64,000 nucleotides of DNA, from assembly GCA_003999685.1 (NCBI GenBank), contig CP021225.1:1922001-1986000 (forward strand), written 5' to 3'. Origin of the DNA: Taiwanofungus camphoratus. Its lineage: Eukaryota > Basidiomycota > Agaricomycetes > Polyporales > Taiwanofungaceae. The position numbers and the translations under genes are program-made. This document shows, piece after piece, positions 35,214 to 47,189 of this stretch (positions within the stretch are counted from its first letter, which is position 1; each line of letters starts with the position of its first letter). The notes beneath the pieces were generated by a model, which was given only the letters and a program-made list of their open reading frames with translations, made no database searches and was not told the origin of the DNA.

Positions 35214-36863
35214 ACATATCTGTTTGATTACTGTCAATCAGCCCGAGCACTGAGAGCACGCGGTCATTAGCAGCAGTTCAAGAGCAAGAGTTCGGCAATT
35301 CGGAGCCAATCTGGGTTACCAGCTTCCAAGAATAAGAAGCCATATCTAGAAGGCGCCTTCACCTTCCGGTCTCCAACCGGAGCGTCTGGAATGACGGACA
35401 TGGACAGTGTACACCAGCGGTTCTGTCATGAGACGAGTTTCGGCGGGTACCCCGGGGCGTGAGAGCAAACGGCTTGTTTTACCATGTCAACCAACTGGAG
35501 ATAGTCCTTGCAGACGTCCGAGGGCCAAAGAGGCTCGAGACGGACACGCGCCGGTGAGCGACGCGCCGACGGCGCCCCAGCTCGTGTCCGGGAGGCGCCC
35601 TGCCTGAGCGCGGCCCAGACGTGCCACCACTGGCAGCGGTGCTGTCAGGAGAGCGGGCGAGAGGGTGAGACAGGGTATGAACGCAGACGGTTTGAAGCGG
35701 ACCATGCCAATCGGCCGGGGATAACATCGATACTCTTTGCTGGTCGGAAGGCTGACTCCAAGGCGGGCACTGGTTGGTGCTACATACACCGCCAACCCAA
35801 TTAAATATTTGTGAAATATTTGAGCCTGCGTGTCTGAGTTTCGTTAGTCACAGTGTCTCAGTGAGACTCGAAGGATCTCAAATGGATATGAACGTTCAAC
35901 GGTCTTTCAAACGTGGATACCGACATTTGCCGAAGTTAGTTTTTGCAGGCTAACGAGATGCATCATGGGATGCTCATTCTGACCTTAGTCTGATGACTCC
36001 GAGATATTGCTGGGGTAGATCTCTCTTTGTTGTCAAGGTGTAGGGCCTCTAGAATGATCTCACAGCTCCAGCCTCAGCACGACATCTGATCTATTCTGGT
36101 TTGTCCCAGCCATACCTGAGACAGTTCGTCACTCAACAAGACATAGAGCTTCATAAAATTATTTGTTATGTAGTGTAGTATCATGTCCCTTATTCATAAA
36201 TGAACATGCGTAGGGTGAACGAAAGCCTTAGTTCGAATCCAAGGCAGTGCATTTCTCTGTAGTGATAAAGTAATCAATTAAATTAAGCATCAATTAGTAA
36301 CAGTAACACAACAATTAGTAACATTGAGCGATAAACCAATGACCGCTGAGTGGCAGGCAGTTATAATGAATGCGAGTCAATATTTTATTTTGTGCCTATT
36401 GGCATCTCCAGAATCTCACCCTAAGTGTTTGACAATTGTCTGGTTTACTATCTCTCTCAGATGTGCCATATACATGTTGGCAAGACAATGACTCAAATCG
36501 GAATAATTTGATTGTAGAATAGGATATCTGTGTGACATTAGCTGATGCAGATTTGAGCCGGACACCATATCCTCATTGAGTGGCCTCTTCAATCTCAAAT
36601 TGTTATTAATTTGGGTCTGTGGTGTAGCTTTGGGATCTGCAGGACCACGTGCCCGACTTTCTGGAACCGCGGCCGGCAGAGCGTGCGTGTCGAGCCTCGG
36701 GTATCGCCTGGGCAGGGGCATGCCCGAGTCTCTCGGTCTTCGATTCTCGCAGCCTTGTCGTCGACTCGCGGAGAACACTTGGAGCTGCGCGAGTATATAG
36801 CCTGCACTCTATGCACTGAGAAGCACCAGACAACACAGAACCTGTAACCGGCTTGAAGATAAC
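35214..36863. other. Intergenic with decayed POP5 fragment
   Basis: The 1.65-kb spacer between the terpene synthase and ALDH3 has no intact gene. It is AT-rich at 36100-36600 and contains the POP5 remnant at 35535-35706. Confidence 0.55.
35535..35706 (-). pseudogene. Decayed partial copy of POP5 (exons 1-2)
   Basis: Read on the minus strand, MVRFK at 35706 is followed, after a degraded intron, by a shortened copy of exon 2 whose sequence ending TSWGAVGASLTG matches the parental TGWGAVGASLTG. The nucleotide match to 33100-33353 is evident in gtgagcgacgcgccgacggc and tgagcgcggcccagacgtgc. Internal deletions remove VLTHFGD and part of the Pro-rich stretch. Exons 3-5 are absent. The fragment lies 2.2 kb from POP5 in the same orientation, on the other side of the terpene synthase, so it is a local duplication remnant. 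Confidence 0.82.
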
Positions 36864-39473
36864 ATGTCTGAGCTCGCTTTTGTCCCGGTAGAGGATATCC
36901 CAAAGGTGCGTTGTGGCGCTGTCTCGCAGCCGTACATGGCCCCTCCAGTCTCTTGTGACACACGGCGCTCACTGCGAACTGATTGTACTAAATGGACAGA
37001 TTCACGGGGAGCTCCGCAGGGGGTTCCAATCAGGCAAGGCCAAGTCCATCGCCTACCGCAAGGAGCAGCTCCTGCAGCTCGCCTATCTCATCCATGACAA
37101 CAGACAGCGCTTCCGAGACGCCTTCCTGGCCGATCTTGGGCGGCCCGCCGACGAGTCCGACCTGTACGTCTGTTCCCGCTCGCCTTGTCCAGTGCGCTCA
37201 CCCGTCTGTGTAGGCTGGAGATCAACCCCACCCTCGCGGAGGCGCGAGAGGCGCACAAGAACGTCGGGAAATGGGCCGCGTCGGAGAAGGCGCCGTTCTC
37301 GCACCTATGGTTCGCCATGAAGCCCGTGATCCGCAAGGAGCCCAAGGGGGTCGTGCTGATCATTGCGCCGTTCAACTATCCCGTGTTCCTGCTCCTTGGT
37401 CCCATGGTAAGTGACCGATTCCGGTGCAGTCCTGACAGAGCACTTACTACTGTGTGTGCGGCTCGATTGGGTACTGATGATCTTGCGTGCAGGCAGGCGC
37501 TATTGCAGCGGGGAATGCTGTCCTGCTGAAGCCTTCCGAGTTGACGCCCACTGCCAGCGGCCTGCTTGCGGAGCTTGTGCCCAAATACCTCGATCCCGAG
37601 ATGTACCGTCTCGTCAATGGTGCCATCCCTGAGACGACAAAGGCAGGCATACACTCTTCTCCATAAATCCCCGTCGCTGATCACAGGCTCCCACAGATTT
37701 TAGAGCTGCCTTGGGACCACAGTGAGAGATCGCATTTTCGTGGTCACATTCGGAAGTTAACCAAGTTCACCCCATTTGTCTAGTTTTGTACACCGGTGCG
37801 TTGCACTAATAGTAACTGATGGTCTTGCGCTTATCGTATCACTTGAAGGCAGTGGTCGGATTGGCAGAGTTGTCGCCACAGCAGCCGCAAAGCACCTCAC
37901 TCCTGTTTCTCTCGAAGTGAGTTTATCTCTCATTGCTGATCGCTTCGTAAGGAAGCTAACGTTTCTGGATAGCTGGGCGGTAAGTCTTCTGCCGCGGAAC
38001 TGACAAGAGATTGACAATTGAGATGGGACCAAAGGCAAGAGTCCGGTGGTCATAGATCCCAAGTGCGACCTGAAAACGTCAGCGAGGCGGGTTTTGTGGG
38101 GAAAGCTTGCGAATGCGGGTCAGGTGTGTAGCATCCCCTCACAGCTAGGCAGCAGCAGCTCAACTGTTACCCCCCAAGGTTTGTCTGGCGCCGGACTATG
38201 TGTTAGTCCCAGAAGACTTCCAAGACACCTTCGTCAAAGCGATCGAAGAAGCGTAAGGAGCCTTTCGTCACATAGTCATGCTGATCACTCAAGGGACCCC
38301 CTTGCCACGCGCAGATACAACGAATTCCATCCCACGGACCCAATGACCTCGGGCTCGTTCGGGCGCATCATCTCGCAGCAGCACACGCAGCGCATCAAGC
38401 GGCTCATCGACGAGACGCGGGGCACGGTCGTGTTTGGCGGCAAGGCCAACGTCGCCGAGAAGTACGTCGCGCCGACGCTCGTGCGCGATGTGCGCGGCGA
38501 CGACGCGCTGATGAGCGAGTGCGTGTGGTTTGCTGGACTTGTGTGCGTGCGGTAGCGCTGACGTGCGTGCCGTGGATTTCAGGGAGATATTCGGCCCCGT
38601 CCTCCCTATTGTGCCGGTCAAGGACGTGGACGAAGCTATTGCGTTCATCAACGCCCAGTCAGTTCTCTCCTTCGTTCCGCTCCATTCGCTGACGCAGATT
38701 CTGCAAAGCGACCACCCGCTCGCTATCTATGTGTTCACTCAAAACGAGGCCTTCAAGAACAAAAGTCATTATCCTGATCCCTTGTGTTTCTTTACATATG
38801 CTCACTGTCGACATTTCTTTGGCGCAGTAATCGACAATACTCAGAGCGGCGCCGTGGCAGCGAATGAAGTGATTATCCATTTGCGAGGTATGTGAATCGG
38901 ACCATATGACGCATTGCACCCCCATTAATTGCCCATGCGAACAGTGGACGGTTTGCCTTTCGGAGGTATAGGCCCCAGTGGCTGTAAGTGCGATATTATC
39001 TTCTCCACTTTGCACCTTGAGCAAATCGCGTGCACAGATGGGTGTACCACAGGGAAGTTCTCCTTCGACACATTCACGCACCTCAGATCTACAATCGACA
39101 ATCCCAGCTGGTGAGTCGCTTCTCCGCACGGATGCGCATACGTTTTCCCTGTTTTTGACATTCTGTCCGCCGCGCAGGGTTGACACGTTCCTCATGGCCG
39201 CTCGGTATCCGCCGTACAAGGTGAACCCTTACCCCTTCCCCACCTCCTGACGCAACTGATTTAAAATTGGTGTATGTTCCCCTGGACGCGCGATCTCGCC
39301 TCTAGTCCGGCTCTTCTGGCAAACTGAACGAACTGATGAAGCCGCGCCTGCCGCCCCGGCCGGGCACCGTCTCCAAGAGGAGGTGGGGGCTCTGGTCTCT
39401 GCTTGCGCTTGTGGGCGCGCTGTCGGCGGTGCTCGCGAGGACGAGTGGGCGCACATTCTTCAAACGCGGCTAG
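36864..39473 (+). CDS. Class 3 (fatty) aldehyde dehydrogenase, C-terminally anchored
   Basis: Eighteen exons join in frame to 513 residues: 36864-36905, 37000-37163, 37214-37406, 37493-37642, 37697-37721, 37784-37795, 37849-37916, 37973-37979, 38035-38123, 38179-38252, 38315-38518, 38583-38657, 38709-38764, 38828-38887, 38945-38983, 39038-39110, 39178-39220, 39306-39473. It oxidises medium to long-chain aldehydes with NAD(P)+. The general base Glu218 (LELGGKSP) and nucleophile Cys252 (GQVCLAPDY) are 34 residues apart, exactly as in mammalian ALDH3. FNYPV, EEIFGPVLPI and PFGGIGPSG are also present. The terminal exon adds a basic loop, one hydrophobic helix (WGLWSLLALVGALSAVLA) and a short tail, fitting an ER or peroxisomal membrane anchor. 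Exons of 25, 12 and 7 nt stand in series. The intron after 37642 starts with GC. Confidence 0.93.
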
Positions 39474-39929
39474 GCGAGCCGGCAAGCTGCTATTACTCAT
39501 GCCTCATATTCTTCTCTATTTCGCCTCATGTGGTTCTGCCTGTTCGATGGCTCGGCCGTGACCTATGCCCGAGTATTCTGATGTACTGTTTAATCGAAAA
39601 CGCTCTAAACGCTCTGCTATTCAAACGGCTGGAGATCTGATATTTGTCCGATTCTTATGCGTGTCATTACCGCGCTCCTCGGTGTATGCATGCAGAGTGC
39701 ACTATGGGTCAACAAGATCTGTGGAATATCAGAACACTAGTGGATGCATAGGGCTACAATATACGGTTTCAGGTGTATGAATAGTTTGTATGTTATAACT
39801 TACGATGGTCATGCAATGTGGGAACATGATAGCAGTCAAATTTTAGCATGTGGTAGATCACGGCTGTCCGATGTAAGATGTGAAAGCACTGCATGGTTGG
39901 ATAACAGGACCAAACGATCATGATGGTCA
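39474..39929. other. Convergent intergenic region
   Basis: This lies between the 3' ends of ALDH3 (+) and the unknown protein (-). It is AT-rich and I see no gene. Confidence 0.5.
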
Positions 39930-40759
39930 TCATTCTTGGATGATGAGGAATGAAGGGTCGTCGCGGGACAGGTCGTCCATGATCCGACGCCAGTCACCCA
40001 GCACGTCGTCGCCCCATCCACCCACGTCGCCGCCACTCAGCGGACCCCGCTTCCCTGAACCCATCACGGCGTAAGCAAAGTCGACGGACACGATCGAACG
40101 CCGCTTGATCGAGGACGGGCACTCTGCAGGGAGGGGCATGGTTTGGACAGACGCGTGGCGCTCGCGGCGCTGCGTCGGGGAGACGGGGCTGGCGGTAGGT
40201 GAGGCAGCGAAAGAGAGGAAGGACTCGGGGTGTTTGACCGGAAACAGAGCCTCGGTCAACTGTGGACGGGAGGAGCCCGATGACGGTTGGGCTCGTTGCT
40301 TCGATCTGCCCTTCGGCGAGTAGGCGGGCGGATCAACATCACTGTGGCCAAGACAACGTCAGTTCCAGCATTCATTGCCTCGTGAAAGACTGAAGCATAC
40401 CTGAGAAGATACGAGTCTGGAGTTGTGGAACCGTCACTGGCATATCCGCCTTGGCCATCGGGTGTATCGTAATGTCTCGATTCTGTGGACCGTGGCCCCG
40501 AGGGTCTGCGCACGGGTCTATCTAACGGCTGTGCACCCTCACTAAAGCTCGAGAACGTTTTCCTGTGCAGGTTGCGGTACGGGACAGACGTAGTCTTTTT
40601 ACGACCCTTTACGCCGTATAGAAGAGCTGATTCGAGATCGATTGGTGAAGACGGGCCTCCTGTCGCATACGGTGGTTCGTCCCTCAAATCCAATGCCATA
40701 GTCCGAAGGCCAGAGAAGAAGAGGTTGGAGTATTCACACCAGTGTGGCTTGTTGGACAT
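39930..40759 (-). CDS. Unrecognised soluble protein with Pro-rich motifs
   Basis: Two exons (40759-40401 and 40341-39930) join in frame to 256 residues. I do not recognise the family. Visible features are low-complexity Ser/Pro/Arg content, a basic patch KGRKKTTSVPYRNLHRKTF near residue 50, a DPPAY sequence just after the splice site (a PPxY-type WW-domain ligand), a segment SSIKRRSIVSVDFAYAVMG and an acidic C-terminus WRRIMDDLSRDDPSFLIIQE. There is no membrane segment or signal peptide. The second half looks more ordered than the first. The start at 40759 is the first ATG; an in-frame ATG about 20 codons further in could be used instead. A regulatory or adaptor role is possible but unproven. 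Confidence 0.6.
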
Positions 40760-42140
40760 GACGGCACGCCGCAGAAGACGAAGCTTGAGATTGTACTAAG
40801 CAGTACTATAGCAGCACGGTCGGGTCTTTATGAATGATAGATAGCGCGAAGGCTATGTGATTGATACGATGATATATAGAAGCACATACGGAGAAGCTCT
40901 CAGGGCTATGAGGCGCTTCGCAGGCTGGTGAGAATCTGGGAATACAGTTCGCCGCCCCGAAGACAAGTGAAATACCACCGATGTCTCGCCCACCTCGCAA
41001 AGAGGACTCGGCGCTCAATGTTCGACTCCGATGTTAACAGGAAACCACAGAGATCCGCTTCGATGACCACCTGGAGTTCGGACTACGTATTCGTAAACCA
41101 CAGGTCCGTATGACCTGATCTACTCGAAAGCTAGGCGTCTGCTGTGGGTTTGACAGGCATGGCTATGCCGGAGATCTATCAGGCGGCCAAGAAGCTTCAC
41201 CCACACAGGTATCGTTGCGCAGTATACTGCAGAACCCGTGTCATAAACGCACAGCGTGCTGGTACGCATGCAGGCAATGACGAACTTGATGTCCCTGCCA
41301 TATTGAATCAGCAACCGTAGCTAGCTTCTCTTCCTTCGAGCATGAGAACAGTGAGCACAAGATGAAAAGCCCGGGAATTATCTGTCTCCACTTGCTCATT
41401 TTTGCAAATTTACTGCCACTGAAAAAAACAGATATCCCAATTTAAGCGACGGTCCACTACCGATCACGGATCATCGCCATGCGCAAATCTACATATGTCG
41501 ATTGAGTTCAGGACAAAACCGCACGGAAAGCACCGGCAGAATTGGATGAGGGAAGAAGACATTTGTCTTGCGACGCCTGCCACTGAATAAGCTGGACCAC
41601 TTTGAGCACTCGTCGATGATCCGATCAGGTCGAATGCACATCCTGCAGACATATCCCATAACGCGCGCCTGGGTTCAAAACTCTAAACCGGCGAGCACAA
41701 AACAAATCGTATAGAGGCGCCCAGAAGGATGATGGCCTGCGATTGTCCGCACCAACGGGGCTTTATACTCTCACCAGAACATGTATCAATACGAGACAAA
41801 TGAGCTTCCGCGGGAATTGCAGGATTATATTTGACAAGGCAGGTGACAGTACTGGAGCTTTCCGGACAGAGTTAGATGTTTCGATCATAGTCATACACGG
41901 CATCACGTACCGGTCTTTTCAAAGTCAAAGTCATTGAGCGCCGAGGTAAACATGTGATCAGACACATGCGTAACAGAGAACAAGGAATACAAGGAGTATA
42001 GTGAAATTGCAGGAAATTCAGCAGTGCGAGGAGCATGAAAGATCAACTGAGATATTTTGGCAACCGCAACGGTGGTGATGTTGATCCAACTGCAATATAC
42101 CGATACAATGTGTTGACTACCATCCAATCTTTCACCCTGG
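40760..42140. other. Intergenic, no gene seen
   Basis: This 1.38-kb spacer is upstream of the unknown protein (-) and downstream of COA6 (-). Short open frames on both strands lack family similarity. No repeat was noticed. Confidence 0.5.
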
Positions 42141-42490
42141 TTACCTCCGTCTTGCTTCACTAGCTTGGGTGTTGGCTTGTGCCAGAACACCCTGCTGTTG
42201 TTCTGCAAGCACTCGGCGCTTGTTGAAGTAGTCAATCTTCAGGCGCGAAACATAATCACAAATACCTGGTTGGTCAGAGAGTTAAGGGTACTCACCCAGC
42301 TTCTCGCACAATTCTGTTCATAAGACGCTTTGGGAGTGGTGCATACGTCGCCCTCTTCGCCAGGCTTGATGACCTTTACGCTGTCCAGGCAAGCAAAGTA
42401 CGCGTCCCTGCTGTCCCAACACCTTTGCCGGTTCGTTCTTGATGCCGGATCGGGCTTTTCTGGTTGTTTTGAGCCGCCAAACCACCCCAT
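42141..42490 (-). CDS. COA6: Cytochrome c oxidase assembly factor 6
   Basis: Two exons (42490-42296 and 42236-42141) join in frame to 96 residues. COA6 is a small intermembrane-space copper-handling protein that helps metallate Cox2 during complex IV assembly. Cys24 and Cys34 form CX9C, and Cys50 and Cys61 form CX10C, the exact spacing that separates COA6 from COX6B. MGWFGGSK at the N-terminus and SWIDYFNKRR after the last Cys are family-like. There is no cleavable presequence, as expected for a Mia40 substrate. The start is the ATG directly before GWFGG; a longer upstream open frame lacks family similarity. It is divergent from the TBC gene. Confidence 0.92.
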
Positions 42491-42719
42491 CGCGAGGTCG
42501 TGCAAAAGAGGGATATGAAATGGTTGCTGCCAGATGCAGCCGTCGGTCACTTGAGTCTCTGCCACCGAAACCAAACATTTATACATTACCTCTATATCCA
42601 TGCCTGATATGGTAAATAACCCATGATAGCCCAATACCTCGTTGCTGCTTACTACCACATTTTAGCGCTGCGTTCGATAGACTCACATTGTTCATTCATT
42701 TCTTTCTACTCATGCCGAC
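42491..42719. promoter_or_regulatory. Bidirectional promoter region with CCAAT box
   Basis: Only 229 bp separate the COA6 and TBC start codons. A CCAAT pentamer occurs at 42631-42635. CCAAT is the HAP-complex site and often controls respiratory genes, so a role at COA6 is plausible but not shown. Confidence 0.5.
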
Positions 42720-45700
42720 ATGACATCCATGTCGTCAGGACAGGTGACGACGCCTACGCATTCACACCCGCTTTTACTTGACGAAGGTCAGTCTCGAGGA
42801 CGCCGGTCTCGTGGTAAGCAGAACGTCGAGGACTCGAGGCCAGCTACGAACTACTTCGCTCTCAAGGCGCAGCTCGAAACCAGTGCGGAGGAGCAGACGA
42901 AACATATGAATGCCAGCTGGGATGGCAGTGTTCGTGGTTATGGCAAGGGTGGGAAGCGCAAGTCAGTGGGAGACAGTGCTTTACATCCATCACTACTTGG
43001 CTGAATGGCATCCTTCGTATTAGGAACGCTAGACCCGCGCCTATAATCGTTGTAGAATCATCTAGTGGACGAATAGCCACGCCCGCATCAGCTACTTACG
43101 ACGGCCTAGACAGCGTGATACTCTCTGAACCCGTTCTTGGCGAGTTCGGATCTGTCACTGAGTCTCAGATATTGCATACAAAATGGCATGAATACTCTGA
43201 TGATGCAATCCAATCTTCCATCATGAAGTTCACCTCGGCGAATCATTCAGATGATTCTGTCCACCCGTATCATTCCGTACTGAGAGTACTTTCTTCGGCA
43301 GTGCACAATCTCACTAGAATTCGGAAGGAACTAGAGGAGAGTCGCAGAATCCTGTTAGAGAAGGAGGCTGCCAGACAAGACAGAGCGGATCAGCTACTGA
43401 AGGAGCTACAGCCTTCCGAGAAGGACATTTTAAAGCGCATCATCCAATCGTTATTTCCAGACGATGATGAGAAGCATCATGCCGTCCAGAGGCGGCACAG
43501 TCAGATGGTGAGGGTGTGCGTGCTAGTTCAATAATACGTGCTAATATGCAGTTAAGTCGCTCAGTGAGTCTTTAACAGAAGCCATCGAGGACGAGGCACC
43601 ACTTTCCAGAAGCATTCCAAACGATTCTATCACCCCAATGGCCTCAACCCTTTCCGTTCCTTCAACAATACCGCCTTATCATAACAGCGTAGATATTTCT
43701 TCATCAAATCCTGCTGCAATCCAGGAAAGCTCTGTCGTACATCCAGATCCTCGGCTCGGCGCTGAGTCATCGGCGCTTTCTTCTGAGGCTCTCGGTAGTT
43801 CTTCACTTGGAGATGAGAACATCCATGACGATGATTCAAAGGACAGGACAACCTTTGGTGATTGGATGGGGACATGGTGGGCCAAAGGAAAGAGGAACGG
43901 TCGACCACAAGTGCCATCGTCTCCAAATGTTTCTGAATCACACAGGGACAGTCCCAATAGTTCATCGCAGGCCCTTGCAGACGATGTTTCCTCGCTTTCC
44001 TCAACTTTCCAGACTCCCAACAAAACGAATCGGCGCAAGGCTGCCAGAAGCGTTTTTGGCACGCTTGGATTTTCTATTCTTAATCCTTCTTCGACCTCTT
44101 TGACTCCCAAAAAACATCGTAATATGTCCGTGACAGATGTCTCTTCATTCGAAACGCCGGTAGATGCGATCGATACACAAAGTACGCAAAATACCACGAC
44201 TTCGTCGAATAACGCGCTTCCACCGTCTGAGGTTGGGCTTTCGCATAGTCCTAACGCCCTTTCATCTCCAAAACCATCCTCAATCTCATCTACTTTTACG
44301 CGTTCTGCCACTGATGAGAAGCCTCCTCAGGGAGCATCTTTACGTGCTATTTTGCAGGCAACCCGGGTCATGACTTCGGACCCTTCCAGCGTTTTGTCCG
44401 ACCAAGGACGGGAAACAAGTCCACTCATTGCACAACTGGCCTTCGAGTTAGTACGCAACGCTCGTGAGGAAGGACTGGATTTCAGGGAACGACCGAAAGA
44501 GAAAAAAGAGAAGAGATCTGACCAGGCGGATGGCCGGAATCCTCAAGCTCAACCACTACTCAGTCCTGCAGGAGAGGTCACCCCGACAGTTGATGGTACG
44601 ATAGCAAATGAAAACACGCGCAGGCCGCCGAAGAGCAGGAAACCAAGTATCAATTTACCATCTTTTGCGTCGCCGTTGTTCGGCTCTTTTATGGCTCAAC
44701 AAGAGAAGAGAATCTCGACTATCGTTGACGGCGCACAGAAAGGGTCATCGCCCAATCCTGCTGGAGCCAACTTACAGACCAATGGTACAAAACCGCCTCA
44801 AACACCAGCAAACAAACCAGGATCAGTTCCCCTCGAATCCATCATTCCCGTCAATGCTCAACCCCCAACGCAGTTTCTTTCGCGGACGTACACGTCGTTA
44901 ACATCGCGGGATTTTCATTTTTCAATTCCTCTACCGGATGCTGCCTCGGCTTTCTCCGTACCATACGACGAGAATAATCATGAGGGAATGACAGACCGTT
45001 ATGGGTTTATATACGATGTCTCCAAGTACGACGTCTTGCTCCTCATCCGCGCAAAGGAATGTGGCAACACTGCTCCGGCCTGTCTTACTGGAATAAAGAT
45101 CGCAGATCGCAAGGAGGACAATAGCTGGCCTGACGATGACGGGGTCGTGGATGAAAGCATTCGGATTGTCAGGGAAGCGTGTGATTGTGAGAGCTCTGGT
45201 GACACGGCGGATACATTGAGTATCAGGTCATCGAGCACACGACTGACGATGCGAAGCATGCCCACAGGAGAGTCCGCATCAGAATCGTCTATGGCATCTC
45301 GAGGTGCTTCGCCGTCATCTTCGAAGGGCCGGAAGCGTACTGCCGCAAGTACCACCTTTCCAAGGCTCAAGACTTCCGTCCTCTCTGTTGACTCCGAGAC
45401 TCCCCGTCATGTCTGCCCTAGCATTATTCGACGGCTGTTGGCGCAGCTGATTGAGATCCATGATCAGCGACAGGCGGCACAGCAGAAGGAATGGGATACT
45501 TTCGTGAAGCGCAGGAGTAATTCTGGCAGAGTGACTTCTGGCTCGGGCACGAGGAAGGTTATGACTGGCGAAAGTGGAGGGGCAGCTGCACTTTTCGGGC
45601 TCCGCACCGCTGTAGAAGAGGAGGAACTTGTTCACAGTGGAGGTTTGGTTGGGTTCGCGCAACTCGGGTTACCGGCCTACAGAGATGAAAGGAAGGAGTT

Positions 45701-46675
45701 TGACAGACTCGTGAGGAGTGGTATTCCTCTAGTGTACCGCTCGAAGATCTGGCTTGAATGCAGCGGTGGTCTGGAGATGCGAGAACCTGGTCTTTTCGCC
45801 GACTTGCTCGCCCAATCAGACAGTGAGAGCAGTGTCGTCAGGGAGATTGAGAAAGACATCGGGAGGACAATGCCCTTGAATATCTTCTTTGGGCGGACGG
45901 GTGCCGGAGTGGACAAGTTGCGCAGAGTTTTGACAGCATACAGCAGGTTGGTCCCAAGTGATGTTCTCCCTGGCCTCAATTTGTCTCACACTTTTTCTAG
46001 ACGAAATCCCGCTGTTGGATATTGTCAAGGCATGAACCTCGTGACCTCAACTCTTCTACTTGTCCATGCTGATGAGGAAGAAGCCTTTTGGGTTCTTGGT
46101 GCCATGATAGAGAGGATTCTCCCGGAAGAATTTTTCTCTCCTTCGCTCCTCAGCTCTCGTGCATGCCCTCTTGTCCTTCTCGATTACATACAGGAACAAA
46201 TGCCCAAGCTGCACGCTCATCTAACTCAGCTGGGAGTGGATCTTCCTGCCATCTGTTTCTCATGGTTTCTTTCGTTGTTCACTGACTGTCTACCTGTTGA
46301 AGTGAGTTACATGTATATGTTGTCATGCCTGTTATCTCAACTTTCCACAGACTTTGTTCAGAGTATGGGATGTCTTCTTGGCTGATGGCATTGATGTCCT
46401 ATTCCGCGTCGCCTTTGCCATTCTCCGCACCAACGAGCTGGAGCTACTCCATTGTGCATCTATTCCCGCCGTTTACGTTGCTTTGGAAAGTTTGCCAAAC
46501 AGGATGTGGGAGGCTGACAAGCTGCTGCAGGTTTGTTACCCTATTTTTCAGCTGTTCCACTGCTAACTCGCCTCATCCCTAGTTGGAAGCCAACTTGCGC
46601 TCTACGATTGTGCATGCAGATATTGTGAAACGCCGCGATACGCATATCATCAACCTCAGACAATATATGGCTTAG
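42720..46675 (+). CDS. TBC-domain Rab GTPase-activating protein
   Basis: Six exons (42720-42961, 43024-43499, 43552-45946, 46001-46301, 46351-46530, 46583-46675) join in frame to 1228 residues. The TBC domain fills about 960-1190: GIPLVYRSKIWLECSGG, then IEKDIGR with the arginine finger, SRRNPAVGYCQGMN with the glutamine finger, LDYIQEQMPKLHAHL and LFRVWDVFLADG. Both catalytic fingers are intact, so it should stimulate GTP hydrolysis on a Rab. A coiled coil lies near residues 200-230 (LEESRRILLEKEAARQDRAD). The long middle is Ser-rich and disordered. The intron 45947-46000 is 54 nt and stop-free, but removing it restores the SRRNPAVGY motif. The 43500-43551 intron uses a GTCAGA donor and is the least certain. 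Confidence 0.92.
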
Positions 46676-47189
46676 GTATCTAATTTCGACCTTCATGGAT
46701 GTTCGGTTGGGGCTTGGTAACAGCATCTCATAGAATCAGGACATTACTGCAATACTATCATTTGTACTATTGATGCATTTGTACGTGTAGAATGTTAGGA
46801 ACTAATGCAGCCTTAGAACGTTCATGTTATTTACTCTAACCAATGTTTGAAAAAATCTATAAACCTTACAAAATCGAATAAGTGAAAGCTGTGGCGGCAA
46901 CAGGCGCCGGTGCGCCGAGCGGCCTAAACAGCTTCAAGAGGTTGAGCTTCGCCTCCGTCTGATTTCCCTCTATTGGTTGTTACGAACCCTGGGCTTTCGC
47001 GCTGCAACAACCTATTAGATAACTGCGATCCAGGCGTGGAGCCATAAGAATCTCTTCAATCTCACTCCAGCCGAGCAGGTCTTGAGCGGGCAGTTCTTCG
47101 CGTATAATTCTCATCTGCAATATTGCTGTCTCCGTTAACAACCCTCTATTGGGCATCAAGTGCAATTGACCAAAATTATCTTATAAGCC
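46676..47189. other. Intergenic, no gene seen
   Basis: This spacer lies between TBC and BCS1, both on the plus strand. I see no gene or repeat. Confidence 0.5.

Noticed and set aside
36205-36260. tRNA-like T-arm (GTTCGAATCC)
   Set aside because: The stem has a mismatch and no acceptor, D or anticodon arms fold upstream. The similar TTCGAA sites near 20.2 kb also lack a tRNA body.
33949-39473. Terpene biosynthetic gene cluster
   Set aside because: Only the synthase and an ALDH3 are adjacent. No P450, transporter, acyltransferase or regulator is present, and the ALDH3 looks like a general fatty aldehyde enzyme.
45947-46000. Treating the 54-nt stop-free segment of the TBC gene as coding
   Set aside because: Removing it as an intron gives the conserved SRRNPAVGYCQGMN; keeping it inserts residues in the middle of the catalytic block.
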